Below, one piece after another: positions 1 to 5,833 of a stretch of DNA of 5,833 nt; position 1 is the stretch's first letter; each line of letters starts with the position of its first letter. The notes beneath the pieces were generated by a model. It searched no databases and was not told the DNA's origin. It worked only from the letters and a program-made list of their open reading frames with translations. This DNA comes from CAYTQK01 sp964439745 (GTDB taxonomy: Bacteria; Desulfobacterota; Desulfobacteria; Desulfobacterales; Desulfosudaceae), in contig CAYTQK010000212.1 in assembly GCA_964439745.1 (NCBI GenBank), positions 1 to 5,833 on the forward strand, written 5' to 3'. Made by a program: the position numbers and the translations under genes.

Positions 1-2
1 GG

Positions 3-116
3 CTGGCCAATGAGGACAAGTCCCTGGAAGTGAAGAAAAAAGCGGCGGAGACGCTTTTGGAACTGAAACAGCAGCAGGTCGAGGAGCTGAAGACAGGGTC
101 CGATTCAGCGCAGTAA
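3..116 (+). CDS. C-terminal end of an unidentified protein (5' partial)
   Basis: This is the only plus-strand frame open from the window edge; it ends at a TAA at 114-116. The 37 visible residues are very rich in Lys, Glu, Gln and Leu and look strongly helical, ending in a short polar tail (TGSDSAQ). The segment DKSLEVKKKAAETLLEL has the rhythm of a HEAT-like or coiled-coil helix, but so short a piece does not allow a family call. It lies 57 bases upstream of the mannose-6-phosphate isomerase gene on the same strand, so the two could be co-transcribed, though an inverted repeat sits in the gap. The function is unknown; the reading frame itself is likely, as the other two plus frames hit stops within the first 35 bases. 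Confidence 0.6.
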   Translation: MANEDKSLEVKKKAAETLLELKQQQVEELKTGSDSAQ

Positions 117-144
117 GCGCTGGGGGCCGTTGCGTGCCCGCGCT
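116..144 (+). repeat. Inverted repeat after the upstream gene
   Basis: AGCGC at 116-120 is matched by GCGCT at 140-144, and inside it GGGC (124-127) can pair with GCCC (136-139), giving a GC-rich hairpin that starts at the stop codon of the partial upstream gene. No T-run follows directly (the next bases are GATATTCC), so it is not a classical intrinsic terminator. It could slow transcription, protect a 3' end, or mean nothing in such GC-rich DNA. Confidence 0.3.
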
Positions 145-153
145 GATATTCCA

Positions 154-173
154 AAAAAGCGGTACCGGTTTTT
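154..173. promoter_or_regulatory. A/T-flanked palindrome abutting the manA start
   Basis: AAAAA-G-CGGTACCG-G-TTTTT is symmetric at 18 of 20 positions, with one mismatched pair (159/168). Its last base is immediately before the ATG at 174. It occupies the place where a Shine-Dalgarno sequence would be, and no AGGAGG-like stretch is visible there. As RNA it makes a poor hairpin because the perfect core has no loop, so a DNA-binding operator is the more natural reading. This is inferred from symmetry alone; no regulator is identified. Confidence 0.3.
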
Positions 174-1391
174 ATGGGGCAAATAAAGGTCCTGCAAAAT
201 CCGATTCAGCATTATGACTGGGGGTCGTATACTGCCATTCCCTCCCTGCTGGGCCGAAAAACGCCCGCTGATGAGCCCTGGGCGGAAATGTGGATGGGCG
301 CCCATCCTCGCGGCACCTCCCGGGTGGTGACAGCGGGCCGCAGCATTCCGCTGGATGAATGGATTGCCGAAGCGCCGGAGGCGCGGCTCGGCAGGCGGGT
401 GGCGGCCGTTTCTGGTGCCGCTTTCCCGTTTCTCTTCAAGGTGCTGGCCGCCGAGGCGCCGCTTTCCATCCAGGCGCATCCGGACAAGATCCGGGCCCGG
501 GAAGGATTCCTGCAGGAAGAACAAAACGGAATTCCCCGCCACGCCCCGGACAGAAATTACCGGGATGACCGTCACAAACCCGAATGCATCTGTGCCCTGA
601 CCCCCTTTACCGGCTTGTGCGGGTTCCGGCAGATTTCCGAAATTCTCGGTCACCTGCACCTGCTTCTGCCGCACTCGGCAGAAACGCTGACCATTCCCTT
701 GAAAGAAAATTCCGGACCGGATCGCCTGGCGGGTTTTCTGCGGCAATTGCTGCGGATGGGCAGGAGCCGGGCCGGGGCAGTGGCCGCGGAGGCGGCGGCA
801 CAGGCGGCTGAACTCAGGGGACAGGATCCGGCCTGTGACTGGGTGACGCGCCTTTACCGGTCCTGGCCGGAGGATATCATGATCCTGGCGCCGGTTATTC
901 TGAACCTCTTTGTGCTGCAGCCCGGCCAGGCCCTGTTTCTGCGGCCGGGGTTGCTGCATGCCTATCTCAACGGGACCGGCATCGAGGTAATGGCCAATTC
1001 CGATAACGTTCTGCGCGGCGGCCTGACCCGCAAGCATGTCGATCCCGAAGCCCTGCTGCGTGTCCTGGATTTTTCAGAGATGACGCCGCGGATCCTGGCG
1101 CCGGCGGCGGTGTCCGGGTGTGAAAGCATTTATGCCACGGAAACGGACGCTTTTGCCTTGTCCGTCATCCGGGTGGTCCCAGGTCAGGCCTGCCATCTCC
1201 GCTCTCTCGGCAGCATCGCGATTCTGCTGTGTACGGCCGGGGAGGGGGAAATCGTGGAGGAGGTTTTTCCCGAGCGAACCCGTTTCCGCCGGGGTACGAC
1301 CCTACTGGTGCCGGCCGATGTCGGCCAGTGTTCCATTACCGGCGAAGCGGAACTCTACCAGGCCGCTGTACCGGTGGCCGCGGAACCGTGA
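174..1391 (+). CDS. manA: Mannose-6-phosphate isomerase, class I
   Basis: Zinc enzyme of the cytoplasm that interconverts fructose 6-phosphate and mannose 6-phosphate, feeding GDP-mannose for surface polysaccharides or allowing mannose use. The 405-residue product has the usual family length. The N-terminus (LQNPIQHYDWGS, from residue 7) is the typical opening of type I isomerases. Metal ligands are all visible: Gln100 and His102 in SIQAHPDK, Glu137 in HKPEC, and His262 in GLLHAYLNGTGIEVMANSDN. The catalytic-loop arginine is Arg281 in LRGGLTRK. The C-terminal third is the second cupin-like region. The ATG at 174 is chosen because it places this conserved opening at the N-terminus; a TGA at 144-146 closes the frame upstream and no other start codon lies between. 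No good ribosome binding site precedes it. The gene converges on the minus-strand operon with 19 bases between stop codons. Function is firm from motifs; bifunctional enzymes with a guanylyltransferase domain are excluded by length. Confidence 0.95.
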   Translation: MGQIKVLQNPIQHYDWGSYTAIPSLLGRKTPADEPWAEMWMGAHPRGTSRVVTAGRSIPLDEWIAEAPEARLGRRVAAVSGAAFPFLFKVLAAEAPLSIQAHPDKIRAREGFLQEEQNGIPRHAPDRNYRDDRHKPECICALTPFTGLCGFRQISEILGHLHLLLPHSAETLTIPLKENSGPDRLAGFLRQLLRMGRSRAGAVAAEAAAQAAELRGQDPACDWVTRLYRSWPEDIMILAPVILNLFVLQPGQALFLRPGLLHAYLNGTGIEVMANSDNVLRGGLTRKHVDPEALLRVLDFSEMTPRILAPAAVSGCESIYATETDAFALSVIRVVPGQACHLRSLGSIAILLCTAGEGEIVEEVFPERTRFRRGTTLLVPADVGQCSITGEAELYQAAVPVAAEP

Positions 1392-1412
1392 GCGAAAATT
1401 TTCCGTTTTTTT
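1381..1412 (+). terminator. Possible weak intrinsic terminator of manA
   Basis: CGGAA at 1381-1385 pairs with TTCCG at 1401-1405 across a 15-base loop, and seven T residues follow at 1406-1412. The stem starts inside the last codons of manA and the T-run reaches into the stop codon of the convergent gene. A perfect palindrome, GAAAATTTTC, lies at 1394-1403. A five-pair stem is short, so the call is tentative. On the minus strand the same stem is not followed by a T-run, so it would serve manA only. Confidence 0.35.
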
Positions 1413-2394
1413 ATGATGCCGGCCACAGGGACCGGATGAAACGGAGGTCGGCCAGACGTTGCGCCAGGACCGGATCCTCCGTGGCATCGGTTTCATCGGT
1501 TTCGAGGATCGTCTGGACCGTTTCCCGCAGCCGGAGCGGATCCGCGGAACGCCACTGCACCCGGCGGCCGGACCGGGCCTCGCCGATCATTTCGCGGACT
1601 GCTGCCTGCTGTTCCGCGAGCAGTTCTTTCAGCCTTTTTTCCCCGCCGGGGAAAGTATTCCCCAGTTGTCCCGCCAGCTGCCGGTTGAGATAGGCCATCA
1701 GGCCGATGAATGATTCCAGGATCAGCCCCCGTTCGACAATGCCCCAGGCAGCCAGGTACCGCCGTGTCTGAGCGGCAGACAGGGGCAGCAGGCAATGGCC
1801 GGCCGTTTTTTTATTTTCCAGGACCAGGCGGCCGTGGGCAATGGTTCGCAGGCCGTTCGGTTTCAGGGGGTGAATCTCATTAGCCAGGATATCCGCAGCC
1901 GGCAGCCAGACCATCCGGGATATTTTTTCCTCTCCCGGCGCCCGGCCCGTGACCAACAGGAAATCGGCCCATTGGCCGCCGGTGATATACTTCTTGGTGC
2001 CGCTCAGCTTCACCTCGCCGGTTGGTGTCGGCGACACCACCAGGGGATGCGCGGCCGTCTCGGCATGCGCCAGGGCACCGCAGTGGGCCGGACCGATGGC
2101 GGCCAGCTCTTCTGCCAGCTGCTTATCCAGGCCCGGCTGCTGTCGAATGAGCGCCAAGCCGGGCCGGATCAGGGCGGCCTGGACTATCCACAGCAGGGCC
2201 AGGCCCAGGTCACCGGCCTTTTCGGCCAGCATCCGATTGGGCCGACCTGTCTCGTCAGCGGCCAGGACGGGCGGAAAGTTTGCCGCGACCAGGTCGGCCC
2301 AGTCCTGTTTTTGCTGCCGGCCGTTACCGTAGCGGGCGGCATAGCCGTCATGCAGCTTGCCAAGAACGGCGGCGGAGGCGGTATGGTTTTTCAT
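1411..2394 (-). CDS. Short divergent acyl-CoA dehydrogenase-like protein
   Basis: The 327-residue product resembles flavin-dependent acyl-CoA dehydrogenases, which oxidise acyl-CoA thioesters at the alpha-beta bond and pass electrons to electron-transfer flavoprotein. Residues 50-110 match the N-terminal helical domain. AHCGALAHAETAAHP (103-117) sits where the flavin-contacting TEPxAGSD-type motif normally lies. KLSGTKKYITGGQWADFLLV (129-148) is a very recognisable middle beta-domain signature. LKPNGLRTIAHGRLVLE (177-193) fits the end of that domain, and residues 212-273 (AAWGIVERGLILES onward) fit the first two helices of the C-terminal domain. The protein then runs into an unrelated polar tail. 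Known family members are about 380 residues or more; the region that carries the catalytic glutamate in most dehydrogenases (YEGT-like) is absent. Catalysis is therefore doubtful, and a binding or structural role is possible. It is the last gene of the operon, 17 bases after the VWA gene stop, with only a weak GAGA-type ribosome site. Fold assignment is fairly sure; substrate is unknown. Confidence 0.75.
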   Translation of the reverse strand: MKNHTASAAVLGKLHDGYAARYGNGRQQKQDWADLVAANFPPVLAADETGRPNRMLAEKAGDLGLALLWIVQAALIRPGLALIRQQPGLDKQLAEELAAIGPAHCGALAHAETAAHPLVVSPTPTGEVKLSGTKKYITGGQWADFLLVTGRAPGEEKISRMVWLPAADILANEIHPLKPNGLRTIAHGRLVLENKKTAGHCLLPLSAAQTRRYLAAWGIVERGLILESFIGLMAYLNRQLAGQLGNTFPGGEKRLKELLAEQQAAVREMIGEARSGRRVQWRSADPLRLRETVQTILETDETDATEDPVLAQRLADLRFIRSLWPAS

Positions 2395-2411
2395 GGTACG
2401 GTCTCGAGAAA

Positions 2412-3800
2412 TTACAAAATCAGCTCCTCGACAAAGGCAGCCAGCTGGTTGAGATTGCGGCAGGGCCGCAGTTCATGACAGTACTGCCGGAAATTCCGGA
2501 TTTCGCTGTCTCCCGTATGCCAGGTCTGCATAGTTTCCGGGTTGAGCCAGATGAGACGCCGGCATTGGCCGCGCATCTCTTCCAGGGCATCCAGGCGGGG
2601 ATTCATGTAATTGGAACGCCCGTCGCCGATGATGATGAGGATGGTGCGGCTGTTGAGTTCGTGCAGATGGTGGTCCCGGAATTCCCGGAAGGTCTGGCCG
2701 TAGTCGGTGGGTACTTCGTAATCCAGATTTGCCTCGGACAGAACCTTGTCAATGGCCGGGTTGCATTCATAGTCCTGGAAGAAGGGGGTGACGTCCGCTA
2801 CCCCGGATACGAAGATAAAGCTCTTTACCCCGGCGAAGCAGTCCTGCAGCGCGTAAAGCAGGTGCAGCATGAAGCGGGCCGCCGACCAGACCGAACCGGA
2901 TACGTCGCAGAGAGTGACGATGCGGGATTTGCGTGGCAGCCGGTGCCGGTAGCAGATGTCCAGGGGCACGCCCTGGTAGCGGTTGGCCTGCTGCAGGGTT
3001 TTCTTGATGTCCAGCACCCCCTTTTTGCGGGCGGCCATGCGCCGGGAAACGATGTCCTTGAGTTTTTTGACCAGGCGCTCGGTGGCCTCGTGCATGGCCT
3101 CGATTTCCGCGGACGTCAGGTTGGCAAAAGGGGTTTCGCCGATGGTGCGGAATCTGTTGGCGGTATTTTTGACCTCGCGCAGACCGGCGTTTTCCACCGG
3201 GGCGTCGTGCCGCAGCAGGTCATAGGCCCGATCCAGCAGGGCGGAAAAATAGTCTTCCACCTGCTGCCGCGTGACCGGGTCGGCCGCCAGCCGGTCTTCC
3301 GCCAGGGCCAGGGAGCGGGAACGCAGCTGGTTGATCTTGAGCATGACCGACAGGCGGTTGGACAGCTCGCCCAGGTTGGACCGTAGCGGTACCTGCCGTT
3401 CTTCGCCGGGCCGGTTGAGCTCCTGCAGGGCTTCCAGGTAGGCCTGGGGATCACCGCCCAGAAAATTCAGCAGGGCCGCCTCCATATCGTCTGCAGCGGG
3501 CTCACTGTCGCGGAGTTCTGCCAGCAGATCCAGGGCGGCCCGTCGGTCCGGTGGGGCGGTTTCGTCCGGTCCGGCGGAAGCCGTCTCCAGGTCATGGAAG
3601 AAAAGCCGGTAGATTCGTTCGAACCGGGCCCGGTCGCGCCGGGTCTTGACAAAATTGGCCTGCAGCAGGGTTTTGAAATCGGTCTCGTCCAGGGGATCAA
3701 TATACCGGAGCTGGTCAATGGTGTCGAGCACCTCGGCGGTGGAAACGGGCAGGTCGGACACCCGGCAGCCGGCGGCAAAGCGCAGCACCAGGTTAACCAT
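2412..3800 (-). CDS. CoxE-like VWA domain protein, partner of MoxR ATPase
   Basis: The product is 462 residues. It carries an N-terminal helical region opening with a CoxE-type pattern (LRFAAGCRVSDLPVSTAEVL, residues 5-24), a variable charged linker around 75-105, and a C-terminal von Willebrand A domain from about residue 290. The metal-ion-dependent adhesion site is intact: D299-V-S301-G-S303 in TLCDVSGSVW, a Thr-Asp at 365-366 in VPTDYGQTF, and D393 in IIIGDGRSN. The end (WLNPETMQTW then an L-x3-F-V motif) also fits the CoxE family. These proteins act with a MoxR-type ATPase in the cytoplasm to activate or insert cofactors into client enzymes; the client here is unknown. The start at 3800 was preferred over an in-frame ATG at 3899. 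It places the conserved N-terminus first, is preceded by GAGGT five bases upstream, and overlaps the ATPase stop by 8 bases, implying translational coupling. The upstream extension is low-complexity Ser/Thr/Pro and lies wholly inside the ATPase gene. Confidence 0.9.
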   Translation of the reverse strand: MVNLVLRFAAGCRVSDLPVSTAEVLDTIDQLRYIDPLDETDFKTLLQANFVKTRRDRARFERIYRLFFHDLETASAGPDETAPPDRRAALDLLAELRDSEPAADDMEAALLNFLGGDPQAYLEALQELNRPGEERQVPLRSNLGELSNRLSVMLKINQLRSRSLALAEDRLAADPVTRQQVEDYFSALLDRAYDLLRHDAPVENAGLREVKNTANRFRTIGETPFANLTSAEIEAMHEATERLVKKLKDIVSRRMAARKKGVLDIKKTLQQANRYQGVPLDICYRHRLPRKSRIVTLCDVSGSVWSAARFMLHLLYALQDCFAGVKSFIFVSGVADVTPFFQDYECNPAIDKVLSEANLDYEVPTDYGQTFREFRDHHLHELNSRTILIIIGDGRSNYMNPRLDALEEMRGQCRRLIWLNPETMQTWHTGDSEIRNFRQYCHELRPCRNLNQLAAFVEELIL

Positions 3801-4704
3801 GGGTGACCTCGTCCAGGTGGGCCCGGACCCGCTCGGCGTCGGCCTTGTACTTGCAGATGACGTTGAGGGTGATTTCCAGAACTTCCGGGGTGATATCATC
3901 AGCCTGCAGGGCCAGCAGCGACCGGGCCCAGTCCAGGGTTTCGGAGATGCAGGGCGGCTTTTTCAGGTCCAGTCGGCGGATGCGGCCGATGGCCCGGACC
4001 AGTTTTTCCAGCAGCTGCTGCTCAATGCCGGGCAGCTTCAGGCGGACAATGGCCATTTCCGTCTGGCGCTCGGGATAATCGATGTACAGGTGCAGGCAGC
4101 GGCGCTTGAGGGCATCGCTCATGTCCCGGTAGTTGTTGGAGGTGAGAAAGACAAATGGCCGGGTGACGGCCGCCTGGGTGCCGATTTCGGGAATAGTCAC
4201 CTGGAAGTCGCTGAGCAGTTCCAGCAGAAAGGCCTCGAATTCCGGATCGGACTTGTCCACCTCGTCGATCAAAAGGACCACCGGTTCTTTGGCCATGATG
4301 GCTTTGAGCAGGGGACGCGGCTGAATAAAGCGGTGGGAAAAAAAGGCGTCTTCTTCGGCGGCGATGCGGTCGACCGCCTCGCTGATGGTGGTCACGTCGC
4401 TGAGCAGGTAGTCGATCTTCTCTTTGACCATCTGGGTATAGAGCAGCTGCTTGGCATATTCCCATTCATACAGGGCCTTGGTCTCATCCAGGCCCTCGTA
4501 GCACTGCATGCGGATGAGCTGCCGGCCGGTGGCCCCGGCCACGGACTTGGCCAGTTCGGTTTTGCCCACCCCGGCCGGTCCTTCCACCAGGATGGGTTTC
4601 TCGGTGGTTTCGGCGAGGAAGACGACGGTGGCGATTTCCCGCGAGGGGATATAGTTGAACGCCTCCAGCCGGTTGGTTACGTCGGTGATGTCTTGGAACG
4701 TCAT
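3793..4704 (-). CDS. MoxR-family AAA+ ATPase (CoxD-like)
   Basis: Cytoplasmic ATP-driven chaperone-type ATPase, expected to form a ring and work with the VWA protein encoded next. In the 303-residue product the Walker A motif is GPAGVGKT (42-49), Walker B is VVLLIDEVD (142-150), and sensor 1 lies in FLTSNNYRD (186-194). The arginine-finger region is ALKRRCLHLYIDYP (198-211), and the C-terminal lid contains ISETLDWARSLL (253-264), a pattern common in MoxR/CoxD proteins. All catalytic elements appear intact. The ATG at 4704 was chosen because AAGGGA lies six bases upstream and family proteins start near here. A farther in-frame ATG at 4773 has no ribosome site, overlaps the preceding gene, and would add 23 residues unlike the family. 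The stop overlaps the VWA start by 8 bases, and the gene begins 43 bases after the aminopeptidase stop. Related ATPases (NorQ, CbbQ, RavA) share the core, but the CoxE-type partner favours the CoxD-like group. Confidence 0.93.
   Translation of the reverse strand: MTFQDITDVTNRLEAFNYIPSREIATVVFLAETTEKPILVEGPAGVGKTELAKSVAGATGRQLIRMQCYEGLDETKALYEWEYAKQLLYTQMVKEKIDYLLSDVTTISEAVDRIAAEEDAFFSHRFIQPRPLLKAIMAKEPVVLLIDEVDKSDPEFEAFLLELLSDFQVTIPEIGTQAAVTRPFVFLTSNNYRDMSDALKRRCLHLYIDYPERQTEMAIVRLKLPGIEQQLLEKLVRAIGRIRRLDLKKPPCISETLDWARSLLALQADDITPEVLEITLNVICKYKADAERVRAHLDEVTHG
3806..3810 (-). promoter_or_regulatory. Ribosome binding site of the VWA gene
   Basis: On the minus strand GAGGT is followed by CACCC and then the ATG at 3800. 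It lies inside the last codons of the ATPase gene. It decides the VWA start against the upstream in-frame ATG at 3899 and supports translational coupling. Confidence 0.6.
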
Positions 4705-4710
4705 GGATAT

Positions 4711-4716
4711 TCCCTT
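4711..4716 (-). promoter_or_regulatory. Ribosome binding site of the MoxR ATPase gene
   Basis: On the minus strand AAGGGA is followed by ATATCC and then the ATG at 4704, a good six-base spacing. The alternative ATG at 4773 has nothing comparable before it, so this site decides the start. Confidence 0.6.
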
Positions 4717-4747
4717 GGTTGGGGGATCGCCGGTGAGACCGGTCACA

Positions 4748-5833
4748 TCACAGGGCGAACTGGCCGTTTTCATAAATGACCCGGCGCTTGCCGCTGGTCA
4801 GCACGGCCGTCACCCGTTTTTTCTGGGTATTGATGATGTCCCAGTGCAGGGCCGAATCGTTGAATCCCAGCTGCCGTTTTTTCGTTTTGGTCAGGTCGGC
4901 GGGATTTCCTGAATACGTGTCACTGTAGGAAGCGCCCAGGGCGATATGGCAATTGCCCTGGCGGCCGCCGAAATTTTCGTCAAACAGGGTGTTGGCCATG
5001 AAGCGGTTGATCTTGGAAAAGCGTCGGTCAGTCAGGGAAAATTCTCCCAGCTTGTCGGCGCCTTCGTCCATGGCCAGCAGCTTGCGGGCGAAAGCCTGGC
5101 CCTGCTCGGCGGTGATTTTACCGGCCCGGCCGTCGGCAAATTCGATTTTCAGATTCTTGACCAGGTTGCCGTCCCGGTAGGAAGGCATGTCCGCCAGGTA
5201 GACGCCCCGGGTGCCGCGCCAGTCCGGGGAGAGAAAAATTTCGAAACTGGGAATATTATGTCCGGAGATGCCCACCCATCGCCGGCTTTCACCGGGGGTG
5301 ATTGCCAGGTCGATATTCTGAGATTCAATGTGCAGCGTCTTGATTTTCATCCGGTTGAGCCACTGCTTGATGGCCCTGGCCTGCTGAAATATCTCCTGCC
5401 ACTGGGCCACGGGATCGACGCGGTTGAGAAAGCAGGCCCGTACCAGCTGGCTGGTATATTCTTTTTGATTCAGGCCGGCCTGGCGGGCCAGCTCGGCGGT
5501 GGGGTACATACCCAGGGTCCAGCCGAACTCCCCTTCATTTTCCCGGCGTTCCAGGATATCCCGCAGCGGTTTGCGGGCAGTGGCGGTGCGGCCGATGCGG
5601 GCCGAATCAATACCGCGCAGATGGGTCAGGGATTCCGGGGCCAGCAGGGAAATGCTGCCGTGGAGCGATTTGATCAGGTTCTTTTCGCCCGGGGCCTGAA
5701 ATACCAGTTGGTCATCATTGGCCAGGCGATAAAAGTTCTTTTCCATGACCGGTGTCATCAGGGCGCGCAGGACAGGGTTGTAGCCGGCCTGAAGCAGCTT
5801 TTCCTGAAGGATTTCCGCCAGGGGGAGGGCGGG
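4748..5833 (-). CDS. M29-family metallo-aminopeptidase (5' partial)
   Basis: Removes N-terminal amino acids from peptides in the cytoplasm using two metal ions, as in the AmpS / aminopeptidase T family. The frame has no stop up to the window edge, and the residues before the ATG at 5758 (PLAEILQEKLLQAGYNPVLR) continue the N-terminal domain, so the true start lies outside. 361 residues are visible against roughly 370-410 for the family; about 10-50 are missing. Counting from the window edge, the expected metal and catalytic residues are present: Glu198 in NIPSFEIFLSP, Glu264 in KLGEFSLTD, His296 and Tyr303 in CHIALGASYSD, and His330 and Asp332 in ALHWDIIN. TLFDEN (282-287) is also typical. The final HWDII replaces the HVDFMIG of AmpS-type enzymes, suggesting another M29 branch. 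The gene is the most upstream visible member of the minus-strand operon. Family assignment is firm; peptide preference cannot be read from the sequence. Confidence 0.9.
   Translation of the reverse strand, partial: PALPLAEILQEKLLQAGYNPVLRALMTPVMEKNFYRLANDDQLVFQAPGEKNLIKSLHGSISLLAPESLTHLRGIDSARIGRTATARKPLRDILERRENEGEFGWTLGMYPTAELARQAGLNQKEYTSQLVRACFLNRVDPVAQWQEIFQQARAIKQWLNRMKIKTLHIESQNIDLAITPGESRRWVGISGHNIPSFEIFLSPDWRGTRGVYLADMPSYRDGNLVKNLKIEFADGRAGKITAEQGQAFARKLLAMDEGADKLGEFSLTDRRFSKINRFMANTLFDENFGGRQGNCHIALGASYSDTYSGNPADLTKTKKRQLGFNDSALHWDIINTQKKRVTAVLTSGKRRVIYENGQFAL

Noticed and set aside
105..1037. 310-residue open frame on the minus strand opposite manA
   Set aside because: The encoded protein is rich in Arg, Gly, Pro and Gln with no recognisable domain, and manA on the other strand has a full set of family motifs. 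Long antisense frames are expected in GC-rich coding DNA.
1392..1410. Frameshift that would explain the short C-terminus of the dehydrogenase-like protein
   Set aside because: Only 19 bases separate its stop from manA, and no continuation of the C-terminal domain is visible in other minus-strand frames around 1411-1700.
1795..2478. 227-residue plus-strand open frame opposite the dehydrogenase-like gene
   Set aside because: Low-complexity Gln/Gly-rich translation without a domain; the opposite strand has the acyl-CoA dehydrogenase signature.
2280..3386. 368-residue plus-strand open frame opposite the VWA gene
   Set aside because: No family resemblance, and it starts inside the opposing dehydrogenase-like gene. 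The minus-strand frame carries the intact metal-site motifs.
3801..3899. N-terminal extension of the VWA protein to an ATG at 3899
   Set aside because: The added 33 residues are Ser/Thr/Pro-rich out-of-frame ATPase codons, while the ATG at 3800 has a ribosome site and the conserved N-terminus.
4705..4773. N-terminal extension of the MoxR ATPase to an ATG at 4773
   Set aside because: No ribosome site, overlap with the aminopeptidase end, and 23 residues unlike the family; the ATG at 4704 has AAGGGA at good spacing.
3646..4779. 377-residue plus-strand open frame opposite the MoxR ATPase gene
   Set aside because: Gly/Gln/Val/Asp-rich shadow translation of the ATPase codons; no motifs. The ATPase has Walker A, Walker B and sensor motifs on the minus strand.

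Overview
This GC-rich window holds six protein-coding genes packed almost end to end. Base composition, Gram-negative-type gene content and the pairing of a class I mannose-6-phosphate isomerase with a CoxD/CoxE-like ATPase pair suggest a proteobacterium or a member of Desulfobacterota. The assignment is an impression from composition and protein style; there is no rRNA or other taxonomic marker here. I see no tRNA, rRNA, CRISPR array, insertion sequence or phage gene.

Left part, plus strand (about 1-1391): the last 37 codons of an unidentified gene come first. A short gap of 57 bases follows, holding an inverted repeat and an A/T-flanked palindrome that touches the next start codon. Then comes a complete manA-type mannose-6-phosphate isomerase with all metal ligands visible. 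A weak candidate terminator overlaps its 3' end, where it meets the convergent minus-strand genes with only 19 bases between.

Right part, minus strand (5833 down to 1411): four genes run in the same direction and look like one operon. In order of transcription they are an M29-family metallo-aminopeptidase (5' end outside the window), a MoxR-family AAA+ ATPase, a CoxE-like von Willebrand factor A (VWA) protein, and a short, divergent acyl-CoA dehydrogenase-like protein. Gaps are 43 bases, an 8-base overlap, and 17 bases. The ATPase and VWA protein form the classic MoxR-VWA pair, which in characterised cases remodels or matures a metalloenzyme or other client. No carbon monoxide dehydrogenase or other known client lies in the window. 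The acyl-CoA dehydrogenase-like protein, which lacks the usual C-terminal third of the catalytic domain, is therefore the most interesting neighbour: it may be a client, an adaptor, or an unrelated passenger.

No intergenic stretch exceeds 60 bases. Many long open frames lie opposite the real genes; they are GC-driven shadows and are not annotated.
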